In this document: positions 54,701 to 62,637 of the stretch, piece after piece | Position numbering within the stretch: position 1 is the first letter of the stretch | Layout: every line of letters starts with the position of its first letter | Assembly (NCBI GenBank): GCA_964353015.1 | Contig: CAYGUA010000015.1 | Coordinates: 1 to 64,000 of the forward strand | Direction of reading: 5' to 3' | DNA length: 64,000 nucleotides | From: JAMZMI01 sp964353015 | Lineage (GTDB): Bacteria > Bacteroidota > Bacteroidia > Cytophagales > Cyclobacteriaceae | Translations under genes and position numbers: made by a program | The notes under the pieces: generated by a model | Databases searched by the model: none | Told to the model about the DNA's origin: nothing | Seen by the model: the letters and a program-made list of their open reading frames with translations, nothing else

Positions 54701-55276
54701 TTGGATCAACCTAACCCCATATCATCCATTTTTCATTTTCGTGATGAAAGGGCTTTTGAAACCTTGTTTCGTAAACACTATCCTGCTCTGGTAAATTTTT
54801 CAATTAAATATGTCACGGATCAGGAAGCAGCTGAGGAAATTGTACAAGATGTATTCTTAAATATTTGGTCCAAGTCAGAAAATCTGCACATTCACACGAC
54901 CATTAAATCATATCTTTTTGGTGCTGTTCGAAATGCTTCGTTGAATTTTTTGAAACATCAAAAAGTAAGACAAGCGTATGTAGATAAGCAAATGCTTAAG
55001 GTTAATCAACCGGAGCACGTAGATTTTTTGGAGCTCGATGAGTTGAAGGAGCGGATTTCAGCAGCCATGGATAAAATTCCAACTAAATGTCGCGAGATCT
55101 TTGAGTTGAATAGATTTGAAGGAAAACGGTACAAGGAAATTGCGGAAGAACTAAATCTTTCACTCAAAACAGTAGAAAACCAAATGGGGAAAGCACTAAA
55201 AATATTGCGTGAAGAACTAGGTGAATATTTACCTATTCTGCTTTTCCTAATCTCTCTTCATGGGGGTAAACTTTAA
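54701..55276 (+). CDS. ECF RNA polymerase sigma-70 factor (FecI-like)
   Basis: A 191-residue ECF sigma factor. Region 2 is DERAFETLFRKHYPALVNFS through EEIVQDVFLNIW, and region 4 is IPTKCREIFELNRFEGKRYKEIA with the helix-turn-helix LNLSLKTVENQMGKAL. A TTG start at 54701 is the only reasonable initiator after the in-frame stop at 54671. The C-terminal tail LPILLFLISLHGG is hydrophobic, common in Bacteroidota ECF factors. It lies 24 bases before a FecR-type anti-sigma gene and probably drives the downstream cluster to 61342. Confidence 0.93.
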   Translation: MDQPNPISSIFHFRDERAFETLFRKHYPALVNFSIKYVTDQEAAEEIVQDVFLNIWSKSENLHIHTTIKSYLFGAVRNASLNFLKHQKVRQAYVDKQMLKVNQPEHVDFLELDELKERISAAMDKIPTKCREIFELNRFEGKRYKEIAEELNLSLKTVENQMGKALKILREELGEYLPILLFLISLHGGKL

Positions 55277-55300
55277 ATTAGTTGTCGATATAGATAAGCA

Positions 55301-56305
55301 GTGAAAAATCTACCCGAACATATTACTCACGATCTACTAGCAAAATATTTTGCGGGTGAATCATCTATTGATGAAAATACACAAATTGAAAATTGGCTGG
55401 CTGAAGACAAAGAGAATGCAGAAGAACTTCTTCAATATGAAATGATCTGGCAAGATCTTGGTCAGATACATGATACTACTGCTAAAAATTCTCAAATTAA
55501 CACCGATGAAGCCTGGGAGAAATTAAAACTTAGGAAAACGGATCTGCAACCAGAAGTTTTAACCAATTCATGGGGCTGGATAAAAATCGCAGCATCTATC
55601 CTATTAGTGCTCGGGATGTTTGCAGTCATCAATCAGCTCAATAAAAAGGAACAAATTCTTATTGCCGAAACATCCGAAAACATTCAAATGGTTGCGTTGG
55701 CAGATGGTTCTGAAATCACGCTTAACAATTTTAGTGTATTGAATTATCCTGAAACATTCAAACAGGAAATCAGACAAGTAAATCTTACAGGGGAGGCATT
55801 TTTCAAAATCAGTGAAAATCCTGACAAACCCTTTATCGTAAATATTGGCCAAGCATCGGTCAAGGTTTTGGGAACTTCATTCAACATTAAAAGCTCAAAA
55901 AATCTAGATACTGTCTCTGTCGGTGTGAGCACAGGGAAAGTGCGGTTTGCTTATCAAAATCAAGAGAAAATATTAACGGCAGGAGAAAAAGCAACCCTTA
56001 TTGTAAATCAACAATCAATTTTTCAAGTGAACGATGATCAAAGTGGATTAGATGATTTTTGGCGCACCCGTCAGCTCAGATTTACGGGTCAAAAACTCTC
56101 CAAAGTTGTTGAAACCATAAACACAGCCTATCAGTCAAATATCCAATTAAAGGGAAAAAATTTACTTAATTGTCGCTTGAATGTGAGTTTTGAAAATGAT
56201 TCATTAGAAAATATTCTGGAAGTTATTGCGCTCACTCTTCAGCTTGAAGTCTCGAATGATAATAACCAGATCACTTTGATCGGAGAAGGATGCGGATCAG
56301 ATTAA
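55301..56305 (+). CDS. FecR family anti-sigma factor
   Basis: A 334-residue inner-membrane regulator that starts at a GTG codon. The cytoplasmic N-terminal part (about residues 1-85) should bind the sigma factor; one transmembrane helix (WGWIKIAASILLVLGMFAVI) follows. The periplasmic part has the FecR fold (ADGSEITLNNFSVLNYPETF, GEAFFKISENPDKPFIVNIG, VLGTSFNIKSS) and a C-terminal DUF4974 domain (LRFTGQKLSKVVETINTAY). It overlaps the next gene by 16 bases. In the classical system it would be contacted by an STN domain, which here sits on the next protein. Confidence 0.93.
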   Translation: MKNLPEHITHDLLAKYFAGESSIDENTQIENWLAEDKENAEELLQYEMIWQDLGQIHDTTAKNSQINTDEAWEKLKLRKTDLQPEVLTNSWGWIKIAASILLVLGMFAVINQLNKKEQILIAETSENIQMVALADGSEITLNNFSVLNYPETFKQEIRQVNLTGEAFFKISENPDKPFIVNIGQASVKVLGTSFNIKSSKNLDTVSVGVSTGKVRFAYQNQEKILTAGEKATLIVNQQSIFQVNDDQSGLDDFWRTRQLRFTGQKLSKVVETINTAYQSNIQLKGKNLLNCRLNVSFENDSLENILEVIALTLQLEVSNDNNQITLIGEGCGSD

Positions 56306-57897
56306 GCTGCCTGTTATTATTTTTTTCGCTTATCACATTTGGTCAACAGCTGTCGGACGAGAAAATAACAATTGAGTTTTCGGATATTGATAACAAGTCA
56401 GCTCTTGAAGCGCTTCAGGCACAAACACCCTGGAGATTTTCATATAATCCAGATGCAATTCCAGATGGCAAACACACACAATCTTATATTGATAAACCTA
56501 TCGGTTTCATTCTTAATGAAATTTTAGGGAAAGGATTTGAATATAAAATCCGTGGATCTTATCTTATCATTCAGCGTCGGCATGATGACCATTCCAAAGA
56601 AACAAACCAAATAGAGGTAAGTGGGCAGATAGTAGATTCTAAAACAGGTGACAAAATCGAAAATGTATCCATCTATGAGGTAAATAATTTGACTGCAGCA
56701 CTCTCAAGAGAAGATGGTTCCTATCATCTGGCGGCTCAGACATTTGAGCCTTTTACCATATTGGCGATAAGCAAGGAACATTACAAAGACACATTGATTA
56801 CGGTTTCTTCATTAACCAACAAACCAATTGTACTTTCTTTGGAAAGAATTTCTACTGAAAGTACACCGACAGAAAAATCAAAAGAAGAGACGAATCTACA
56901 ATCACGTTTCAGCAAATTCATCAGAAACCAGGATGTCAAGTTGCACAACCGAAACATCGAATTGGAAGAAGAACGAATTGCCCAAATTTCTTTTTTACCA
57001 GTACTCGGCAGCAACGGTGTTCTTGGAGGAAAAGTCAGCAACAAAACGTCACTTAATGTAATTGCCGGTTATTCATATGGAACTAACGGTGTAGAAGTAG
57101 GTGGTGTCCTCAACATGAACAGAAAAAACATGATTGGAACACAAATTGGAGGAGTTTCCAACCTTGTAGGAGAACGAATGGATGGTGTGCAGATTGCAGG
57201 AGTAACAAACACCAACTTTACCTACGGTTCTGGTCTACAACTTTCTGGTGTGATGAATAGTTCTGGAGCATTTCATGGAGCACAGATAGCTGGAACATAT
57301 AACTATGTCAAATACCGAATGTCTGGGTTTCAGCTTTCTGGTACCGTAAACTATGCTGGTGAACTGAACGGAGTTCAGCTCGGAGTAGTCAACATTGCCA
57401 AGAAGGTAGATAAGGGAATTATGATCGGTCTTATTAATGTAGCTTTTGAAAACGGGATTTTCAGATTTGAACTAGACCATAATGATTTAACAGATTACAA
57501 CATAAGCCTAAAAACAGGAACGAAGATTTTTCATAATGTATTTACTGCGGGCATTTCACCTGGTCCTGAAAGACTTTGGTCTTATGGTTTAGGCTTTGGT
57601 AGTCAGGTTTGGGCGAAAAGAAAAGAATCAATCTGGGTAGAAGCAACAAATAATACCATCCAATCTCTCAACGGATACATCAGTGGATTATCGATGGACA
57701 ATCGACTAAACATTGCCTACTCTTTGCAATTTAAGGAACATCTTTCTATCAAAGCAGGTCCGGTAGTTCACTACTATCTTTTTTCTGACTCCCGACCGAA
57801 AAATGAAGCCTTTTATGAAAGCATTGGTTTCAAACCATTTGCCCAAAACACAAAACAAAAAGCTTGGATAGGCTACCAAGTTGGAATTAGATTCTAA
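56290..57897 (+). CDS. STN domain + carboxypeptidase-regulatory domain + GxQ repeat barrel
   Basis: A 535-residue exported protein. After the signal peptide comes an STN domain (about 22-95: QTPWRFSYNPDAIPDG, GFILNEILGKGFEYKIRG), then a CarboxypepD_reg-like beta domain (about 105-185), a linker, and eight or so repeats of the form GxQxxGxxN (about 255-375: DGVQIAGVTN, GLQLSGVMN, GAQIAGTYN, GVQLGVVN), then a beta-rich C-terminus ending in YQVGIRF. The repeats resemble the LA_2272 surface-repeat family. No TonB plug is visible. The STN domain could relay a surface signal to the FecR protein it overlaps by 16 bases. Confidence 0.85.
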   Translation: MRIRLSCLLLFFSLITFGQQLSDEKITIEFSDIDNKSALEALQAQTPWRFSYNPDAIPDGKHTQSYIDKPIGFILNEILGKGFEYKIRGSYLIIQRRHDDHSKETNQIEVSGQIVDSKTGDKIENVSIYEVNNLTAALSREDGSYHLAAQTFEPFTILAISKEHYKDTLITVSSLTNKPIVLSLERISTESTPTEKSKEETNLQSRFSKFIRNQDVKLHNRNIELEEERIAQISFLPVLGSNGVLGGKVSNKTSLNVIAGYSYGTNGVEVGGVLNMNRKNMIGTQIGGVSNLVGERMDGVQIAGVTNTNFTYGSGLQLSGVMNSSGAFHGAQIAGTYNYVKYRMSGFQLSGTVNYAGELNGVQLGVVNIAKKVDKGIMIGLINVAFENGIFRFELDHNDLTDYNISLKTGTKIFHNVFTAGISPGPERLWSYGLGFGSQVWAKRKESIWVEATNNTIQSLNGYISGLSMDNRLNIAYSLQFKEHLSIKAGPVVHYYLFSDSRPKNEAFYESIGFKPFAQNTKQKAWIGYQVGIRF

Positions 57898-57971
57898 AAT
57901 TTATTAAGTAGGCGTGGGGGTAAAATTCTTTTCAGTTTCCTAATAAGTGTAGAAACTTTAAAACTAGGAAA

Positions 57972-58976
57972 ATGAAAAAGTCATTAATAATACTCTTAAT
58001 CTCAGTGTCAATTAATACTGCATATGCTCAGAGAGAATCAACTGAAACCAAACCGGTGCAAATAGCCTGGATAACTCCCATTTCAATCAACAAATTTTCA
58101 GATTCAATCACTTACAATGCTTCGATCAATATTCTTGCGGGATACAATCATGCAATAAAAGGAGCAGAGATTGGGAGTCTTATAAATGTCACGAGATCAG
58201 ATGCCAAATATGTTCAATTGTCAGGACTAATAAATTGGGTGGGTCAAAAATCAACAGGTGTTCAGGCTGCTGGTATCTTCAACAGAAGTGAAAACCTTCA
58301 AGGCGCCCAGATAAGTGGATTAATAAATTCCTCACAAACCACCAATGGATTACAACTTGCAGGATTTGCAAATCAAACCTCTGATCTTAAGGGTGTTCAG
58401 GTTTCCGGTATGATTAATTATGCTAAAAATGTAAACGGATTTCAACTTGGCTTTATCAACATAGCGGATAGTATTCAGCATGGCGCCAGTTTTGGATTTA
58501 TAAGTATTGTAAAGTCCGGTATCCATCAATTCGAACTTAGCTCTAATGATGTTGCGGCAATAAACCTTTCATTCAGATCAGGAAGCAATACGCTTTACGG
58601 AATTTTCACATCAGGAATTCAGGCAACAGCCGAACCTCTGTGGATCGCGGGTTTGGGTTTTGGTACAAGATTTAATATCAAAAAAGACAAAGTATTTGGA
58701 GCAATTGAAGCTACAGGATCATCTATCAACAAAACAGAAGGAAACCTTGAGCAAGATTTGAATATCCTTAACCGCTTATCGCTAAATGTCGGATATAAAA
58801 TGAACAGGTTTTTAATTAATGCTGGGCCTGTTTTAAATATTTACGTTACTCGGGCATTCAATAAGGAAATAGGAACATACGGATTCAACATTGACAATTC
58901 CAATTTCTTTGATAAAACCTCTCACGGAACCAACACCAGAATGTGGGTTGGTTATCATGTCGGTATCTGGTTTTAA
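57972..58976 (+). CDS. GxQ-repeat outer-membrane-like protein
   Basis: A 334-residue exported protein with a signal peptide (IILLISVSINTAYAQ). It carries the same GxQxxGxxN repeats as its upstream neighbour (GVQAAGIFN, GAQISGLIN, GLQLAGFAN, GVQVSGMIN, GFQLGFIN) and a similar beta-rich C-terminus ending in GIWF, but it lacks the STN and CarboxypepD_reg domains. It looks like a paralogue produced by duplication of the repeat-barrel part. The function is unknown; outer-membrane location is inferred from the terminal aromatic residue. Confidence 0.82.
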   Translation: MKKSLIILLISVSINTAYAQRESTETKPVQIAWITPISINKFSDSITYNASINILAGYNHAIKGAEIGSLINVTRSDAKYVQLSGLINWVGQKSTGVQAAGIFNRSENLQGAQISGLINSSQTTNGLQLAGFANQTSDLKGVQVSGMINYAKNVNGFQLGFINIADSIQHGASFGFISIVKSGIHQFELSSNDVAAINLSFRSGSNTLYGIFTSGIQATAEPLWIAGLGFGTRFNIKKDKVFGAIEATGSSINKTEGNLEQDLNILNRLSLNVGYKMNRFLINAGPVLNIYVTRAFNKEIGTYGFNIDNSNFFDKTSHGTNTRMWVGYHVGIWF

Positions 58977-59005
58977 CTCATTTCAATCATTTCAAAAAAA
59001 CAAGA

Positions 59006-61342
59006 ATGAAAAATATTATAGCAATCATTTTGGTGATGTTGACATCACAGGCTTTTGCCCAAAACATGACCCAAACCATAAGGGGAAGCATAATCGATCA
59101 GGATTCTCAATCCCCATTAATCGGAGCAACAATTCAAGTAATAGATGCTGATCCAATTGTCGGAGCGATTACAGATACAAATGGAAACTTTCGAATTGGA
59201 AATGTGGCCATAGGTAGAATTTCGCTTTTTGTGACTTATGTTGGTTATGAAGAAAAAGTCATTCCCAACATTTTGGTTAACTCGGCCAAGGAAAGCATTC
59301 TGAATATTTCACTTCAAGAATCGCTGGAGCGCTTAGAAGAAATCGTAATCTCAGCAAAAAAGAATAAATCAGAAGTACTCAATGAAATGGCCCTGGTGAG
59401 TGCGCGCAGTTTTTCTGTGGAGGAAACTCAGCGATACGCAGGAGCCTTAAGCGACCCAGCAAGAATGGTTGCTTCATTTGCTGGGGTTACCGGAAATGCA
59501 GAAGGCAACAACGACATTGTCGTTCGCGGAAATTCTTCCAAAGGAATTCTTTGGAAATTAGAAGGTGTTGAGATTCCAAACCCAAATCATTTTGCTAGCG
59601 ATGGAGCCACGGGCGGACCCGTAAATTCACTTAATGCAAACATGCTGAGCGATTCCGATTTCTTTTCAGGTGCATTTGCTCCGGAATATGGCAATGCCAC
59701 CTCTGGTGTTTTCGACATGAAATTCAAAAAGGGAAACAACGAGCAAAGAGAGTATACGACAACCGCAAGCGTTTTTGGAATAGACTTTACTGCAGAAGGT
59801 CCTTTCAGTCAAAATTATGGCGGATCATTCATTGCAAATTATAGGTATTCGTCCTTGCAGCTTTTGTCAGATGCCGGCATTCTTGATTTCGGCGGTGTAC
59901 CAAAATATCAGGATGCGTCCTTCAAAATCAATCTTCCAGTAGGCGATAATCAACTAATATCTGTTTTTGGACTGGGTGGTTTGAGTAGTATCAATGTGGA
60001 TGAGACAGATAAAAACGGCGATAAACTTTATCGTGGAGCATTTGATTCTGATTTAGCAATCATCGGACTTTCACATACCATATTCACAGATGACAACACG
60101 TTTGTAAAAAACACTGTTTCATTTCAAGGTACAAGACTTACAGAGATTGACGATTTGCCTAAAGAAGACAATAGTTATTTCAACGCCAGAAACTCCAATA
60201 TTAATAAAGGAACATACCGATTTGCAACCACTTTAAATCACAAATTTAATGCGCAACACAAAGTTGAAACTGGTATTATCTATAGTATACTAAGTTATGA
60301 TGCCGTGACAAACACATATAATTTTGAAAGAGAAGTAATGGAAAATGTGCTTTCAGATGCAGGAAACTCATATACCCTGCAGGGTTTTACAAGCTGGAAA
60401 TACAGGATCAATGATAAATGGACAATGAACACTGGTTTTCATTATCTACATTTTGGGTTAGCCAATAGTCATTCTGTAGAACCAAGAATTGGATTGAAGT
60501 GGGATTTTGCGCCTAAGCAATCTTTTTCTTTGGGCGCTGGTCTGCATAGTAAGCTAGAGAGTATTTCCATTTATAAAACCAAAAGCACTTTGGATGACGG
60601 ATCGGTTATACAACCAAACCAAAATTTGAAACCATCCAAAGCAGCTCATTTTGTGGTGGGATATGACAGAATGATAAATACTAATACGCATTTCAAAGCA
60701 GAGGCTTATTATCAATACCTCTATAATATTCCTGAAGAAAACCTCCCTCAAAGTACCTACTCATTGATCAATTCTACAGATAACTTTGAGATTAGATCAC
60801 TCACGAATTCCGGCTTAGGTAGAAACTATGGCTTGGAGTTTACACTCGAAAGGTACCTGCACAATGGTTTTTATTATATGTCCACATTATCGCTCTACAA
60901 TTCTTTGTACACCGCACAAGATGGAATGGAGAGGAGCACAGCCTTCAATGGGAATTATGTTTTGAACGTTTTAGGAGGGAAAGAATTTCCAATTGGCAAA
61001 ACAGAAAAGCACAAAGTGTTTTTCGTAAATGTCAAAACCGCACTACTCGGAGGAGCACCTTATACACCAATCGATCTGGAAGCTTCAAGGCTCCTTGGTG
61101 ATGAGGTGAGATATGAAGACCGGCCATATTCGAAGAAAGGTGATGATATTTTCTTTGTAAATCTTTCTGTTGGAACACGAAAAAACAAAAAGAAAACTAC
61201 GCAGGAATTCAAAATTGACATCAACAACGTCACAAATAACCAGGGAAAAGTAAACGAATATTACGTTCATGGCACTGGCGAAATCGAGGGTTCGCCACAG
61301 CTACCATTCTTACCAAATATTGTATATAGTTTGAAGTTTTAA
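59006..61342 (+). CDS. TonB-dependent receptor
   Basis: A 778-residue outer-membrane receptor. The order is signal peptide (IIAIILVMLTSQAFAQ), a CarboxypepD_reg-like domain (TIRGSIIDQDSQSPLIGATI), a plug domain (IVVRGNSSKGILWKLEGVEIP) and a 22-strand-type barrel ending in NIVYSLKF. There is no STN domain, so it should not signal to FecR in the classical way. The start at 59006 gives the signal peptide; an upstream frame overlaps the preceding gene. The ligand is unknown and no SusD-like partner is present. A strong terminator follows. Confidence 0.93.
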   Translation: MKNIIAIILVMLTSQAFAQNMTQTIRGSIIDQDSQSPLIGATIQVIDADPIVGAITDTNGNFRIGNVAIGRISLFVTYVGYEEKVIPNILVNSAKESILNISLQESLERLEEIVISAKKNKSEVLNEMALVSARSFSVEETQRYAGALSDPARMVASFAGVTGNAEGNNDIVVRGNSSKGILWKLEGVEIPNPNHFASDGATGGPVNSLNANMLSDSDFFSGAFAPEYGNATSGVFDMKFKKGNNEQREYTTTASVFGIDFTAEGPFSQNYGGSFIANYRYSSLQLLSDAGILDFGGVPKYQDASFKINLPVGDNQLISVFGLGGLSSINVDETDKNGDKLYRGAFDSDLAIIGLSHTIFTDDNTFVKNTVSFQGTRLTEIDDLPKEDNSYFNARNSNINKGTYRFATTLNHKFNAQHKVETGIIYSILSYDAVTNTYNFEREVMENVLSDAGNSYTLQGFTSWKYRINDKWTMNTGFHYLHFGLANSHSVEPRIGLKWDFAPKQSFSLGAGLHSKLESISIYKTKSTLDDGSVIQPNQNLKPSKAAHFVVGYDRMINTNTHFKAEAYYQYLYNIPEENLPQSTYSLINSTDNFEIRSLTNSGLGRNYGLEFTLERYLHNGFYYMSTLSLYNSLYTAQDGMERSTAFNGNYVLNVLGGKEFPIGKTEKHKVFFVNVKTALLGGAPYTPIDLEASRLLGDEVRYEDRPYSKKGDDIFFVNLSVGTRKNKKKTTQEFKIDINNVTNNQGKVNEYYVHGTGEIEGSPQLPFLPNIVYSLKF

Positions 61343-61348
61343 AAGAAT

Positions 61349-61393
61349 AAAATTGGTGTCGCTGTTTACTGAAGAAGCAGCGGCACCAATTTT
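61349..61393. terminator. Bidirectional terminator after the TonB receptor
   Basis: AAAATTGGTGTCGCTG (61349-61364) pairs with CAGCGGCACCAATTTT (61378-61393), 15 of 16 positions, around a 13-base loop. The arms end in A- and T-rich tracts, so it can work in both directions; the minus-strand gene stop lies at its right edge. Confidence 0.88.
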
Positions 61394-61964
61394 ATATCAG
61401 AATCAATCTCCTACTTGGATCATTTTCAAATAAATCAGGATCAGGACTAAAATGCTTTTCAAAAAAACCACCTAACTCATCCTTGGTTGCTTTAGATAAT
61501 AACTCCATCACTTCTTCCATGGCTTCACCAGAAATCAAATAAGGAGGATTGCCCATGAAAACTTTATCACCGACACAATGCGCATAAAGTTGAAATTCAG
61601 TTGATTCAGTTATTGATGTCTTTTTGATCATGCATTTCTGAGTCAAAATACCAAGATCTTCTATTTCCGAGTCTTTTTGCCGCTCTTTCAGATCTACATT
61701 ATCAGCGAAATATTGCTGCATTTTTTCCAACGATTCTTTTGACATTTTTGCGTGCATAGCTTGTGCACATGTCATGCAAATGGCATAGTCAAAAAGGGTA
61801 TCCTGTGCCTGATAACCAGGATAGTTTTTCACCGCTTTTTCTATCAGATATTCCGTCTTTCCATCCAACAAAAATTTGTCGCATTCTATGCATCGATCAA
61901 ATGGCGATCCGGTAGACGCTGAATAAAACTCTTTTGGAATATCTCTATATAAATGCTCGTCCAT
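61392..61964 (-). CDS. Cysteine-motif protein of unknown function
   Basis: A 190-residue cytoplasmic protein with two CxxC pairs, CIECDK and CMTCAQ, about 47 residues apart, suggesting a structural zinc site. The rest is acidic and helical. I do not recognise the family. The ATG at 61964 (MDEHLYRDIPKEFY) is preferred; an upstream ATG at 61997 is possible. It is convergent with the TonB receptor and diverges from the marR gene, with 121 bases between starts. Confidence 0.72.
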   Translation of the reverse strand: MDEHLYRDIPKEFYSASTGSPFDRCIECDKFLLDGKTEYLIEKAVKNYPGYQAQDTLFDYAICMTCAQAMHAKMSKESLEKMQQYFADNVDLKERQKDSEIEDLGILTQKCMIKKTSITESTEFQLYAHCVGDKVFMGNPPYLISGEAMEEVMELLSKATKDELGGFFEKHFSPDPDLFENDPSRRLILI

Positions 61965-62034
61965 ATCACGCAATTGAAAGTTTAAAGCTAATTCCAATTA
62001 AGCGAACAGGGGAACTTTTCGTGACCAAAAATAG

Positions 62035-62066
62035 TATGCATGCATAACATATTTTTTGTATCTTTG
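62035..62066 (+). promoter_or_regulatory. marR promoter region with palindrome
   Basis: TATCTTTG (62059-62066) matches the -7 consensus TAnnTTTG and lies 19 bases before the marR start. A perfect 12-bp palindrome, TATGCATGCATA (62035-62046), occupies the -33 region, where a MarR dimer could block transcription of its own gene and of the divergent gene. Confidence 0.5.
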
Positions 62067-62085
62067 AAATCACCACCGATTTATT

Positions 62086-62562
62086 ATGAAGAAAGAAGAG
62101 ACAATCGACTACAGTATAAAAGTGGCCTGGCATGCTATATCGAGGATGTATAATCAATACGGACAAGAGTTTGACGTGACCGCATCGACGGGTTTTGTGC
62201 TTCTAAATATTGATGTGGAACACGGAACTCCGGCAACTAAGATTGCACCAATGATGGGTATGGAAGCAAGGTCACTCACTCGCATGTTGAAAAGCATGGA
62301 AGAGAAAAGTTGGATTTATAGAGAACAGGACCCAGACGATGGCAGATCGGTGAGGATATTTCTTACTGATCTCGGAAAAGTAAAAAGGGAGTTCTCTCGA
62401 AAAGCGGTCAAGGAATTCAATAATAAGATTCACGAATTACTATCTGCGGAAAAGATCAAAAACTTTTTAGAGGTGACTCAGACAGTCACTCAGCTGATTG
62501 AAAATAAAACATTGTTCAATCAACTAGCGGAAGAATTCATTTATGAAATCCCCAAAAAATAA
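62086..62562 (+). CDS. MarR family transcriptional regulator
   Basis: A 158-residue winged-helix regulator. The DNA-binding part reads TPATKIAPMMGMEARSLTRMLKSMEEKSWI, followed by the wing REQDPDDGRSVRIFLTDLG. MarR proteins act as dimers that release DNA when a ligand binds. Its position 75 bases before a beta-oxidation gene suggests it senses acyl-CoA or fatty acids, which is inference. A palindrome at 62035-62046 could be its operator. Confidence 0.93.
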   Translation: MKKEETIDYSIKVAWHAISRMYNQYGQEFDVTASTGFVLLNIDVEHGTPATKIAPMMGMEARSLTRMLKSMEEKSWIYREQDPDDGRSVRIFLTDLGKVKREFSRKAVKEFNNKIHELLSAEKIKNFLEVTQTVTQLIENKTLFNQLAEEFIYEIPKK

Positions 62563-62637
62563 TTCTAAACATAAAATTAAAAATGCAGATAAAGATTATG
62601 CTGCACATTGAAATAAATAAGACCAAACAATAAACAC

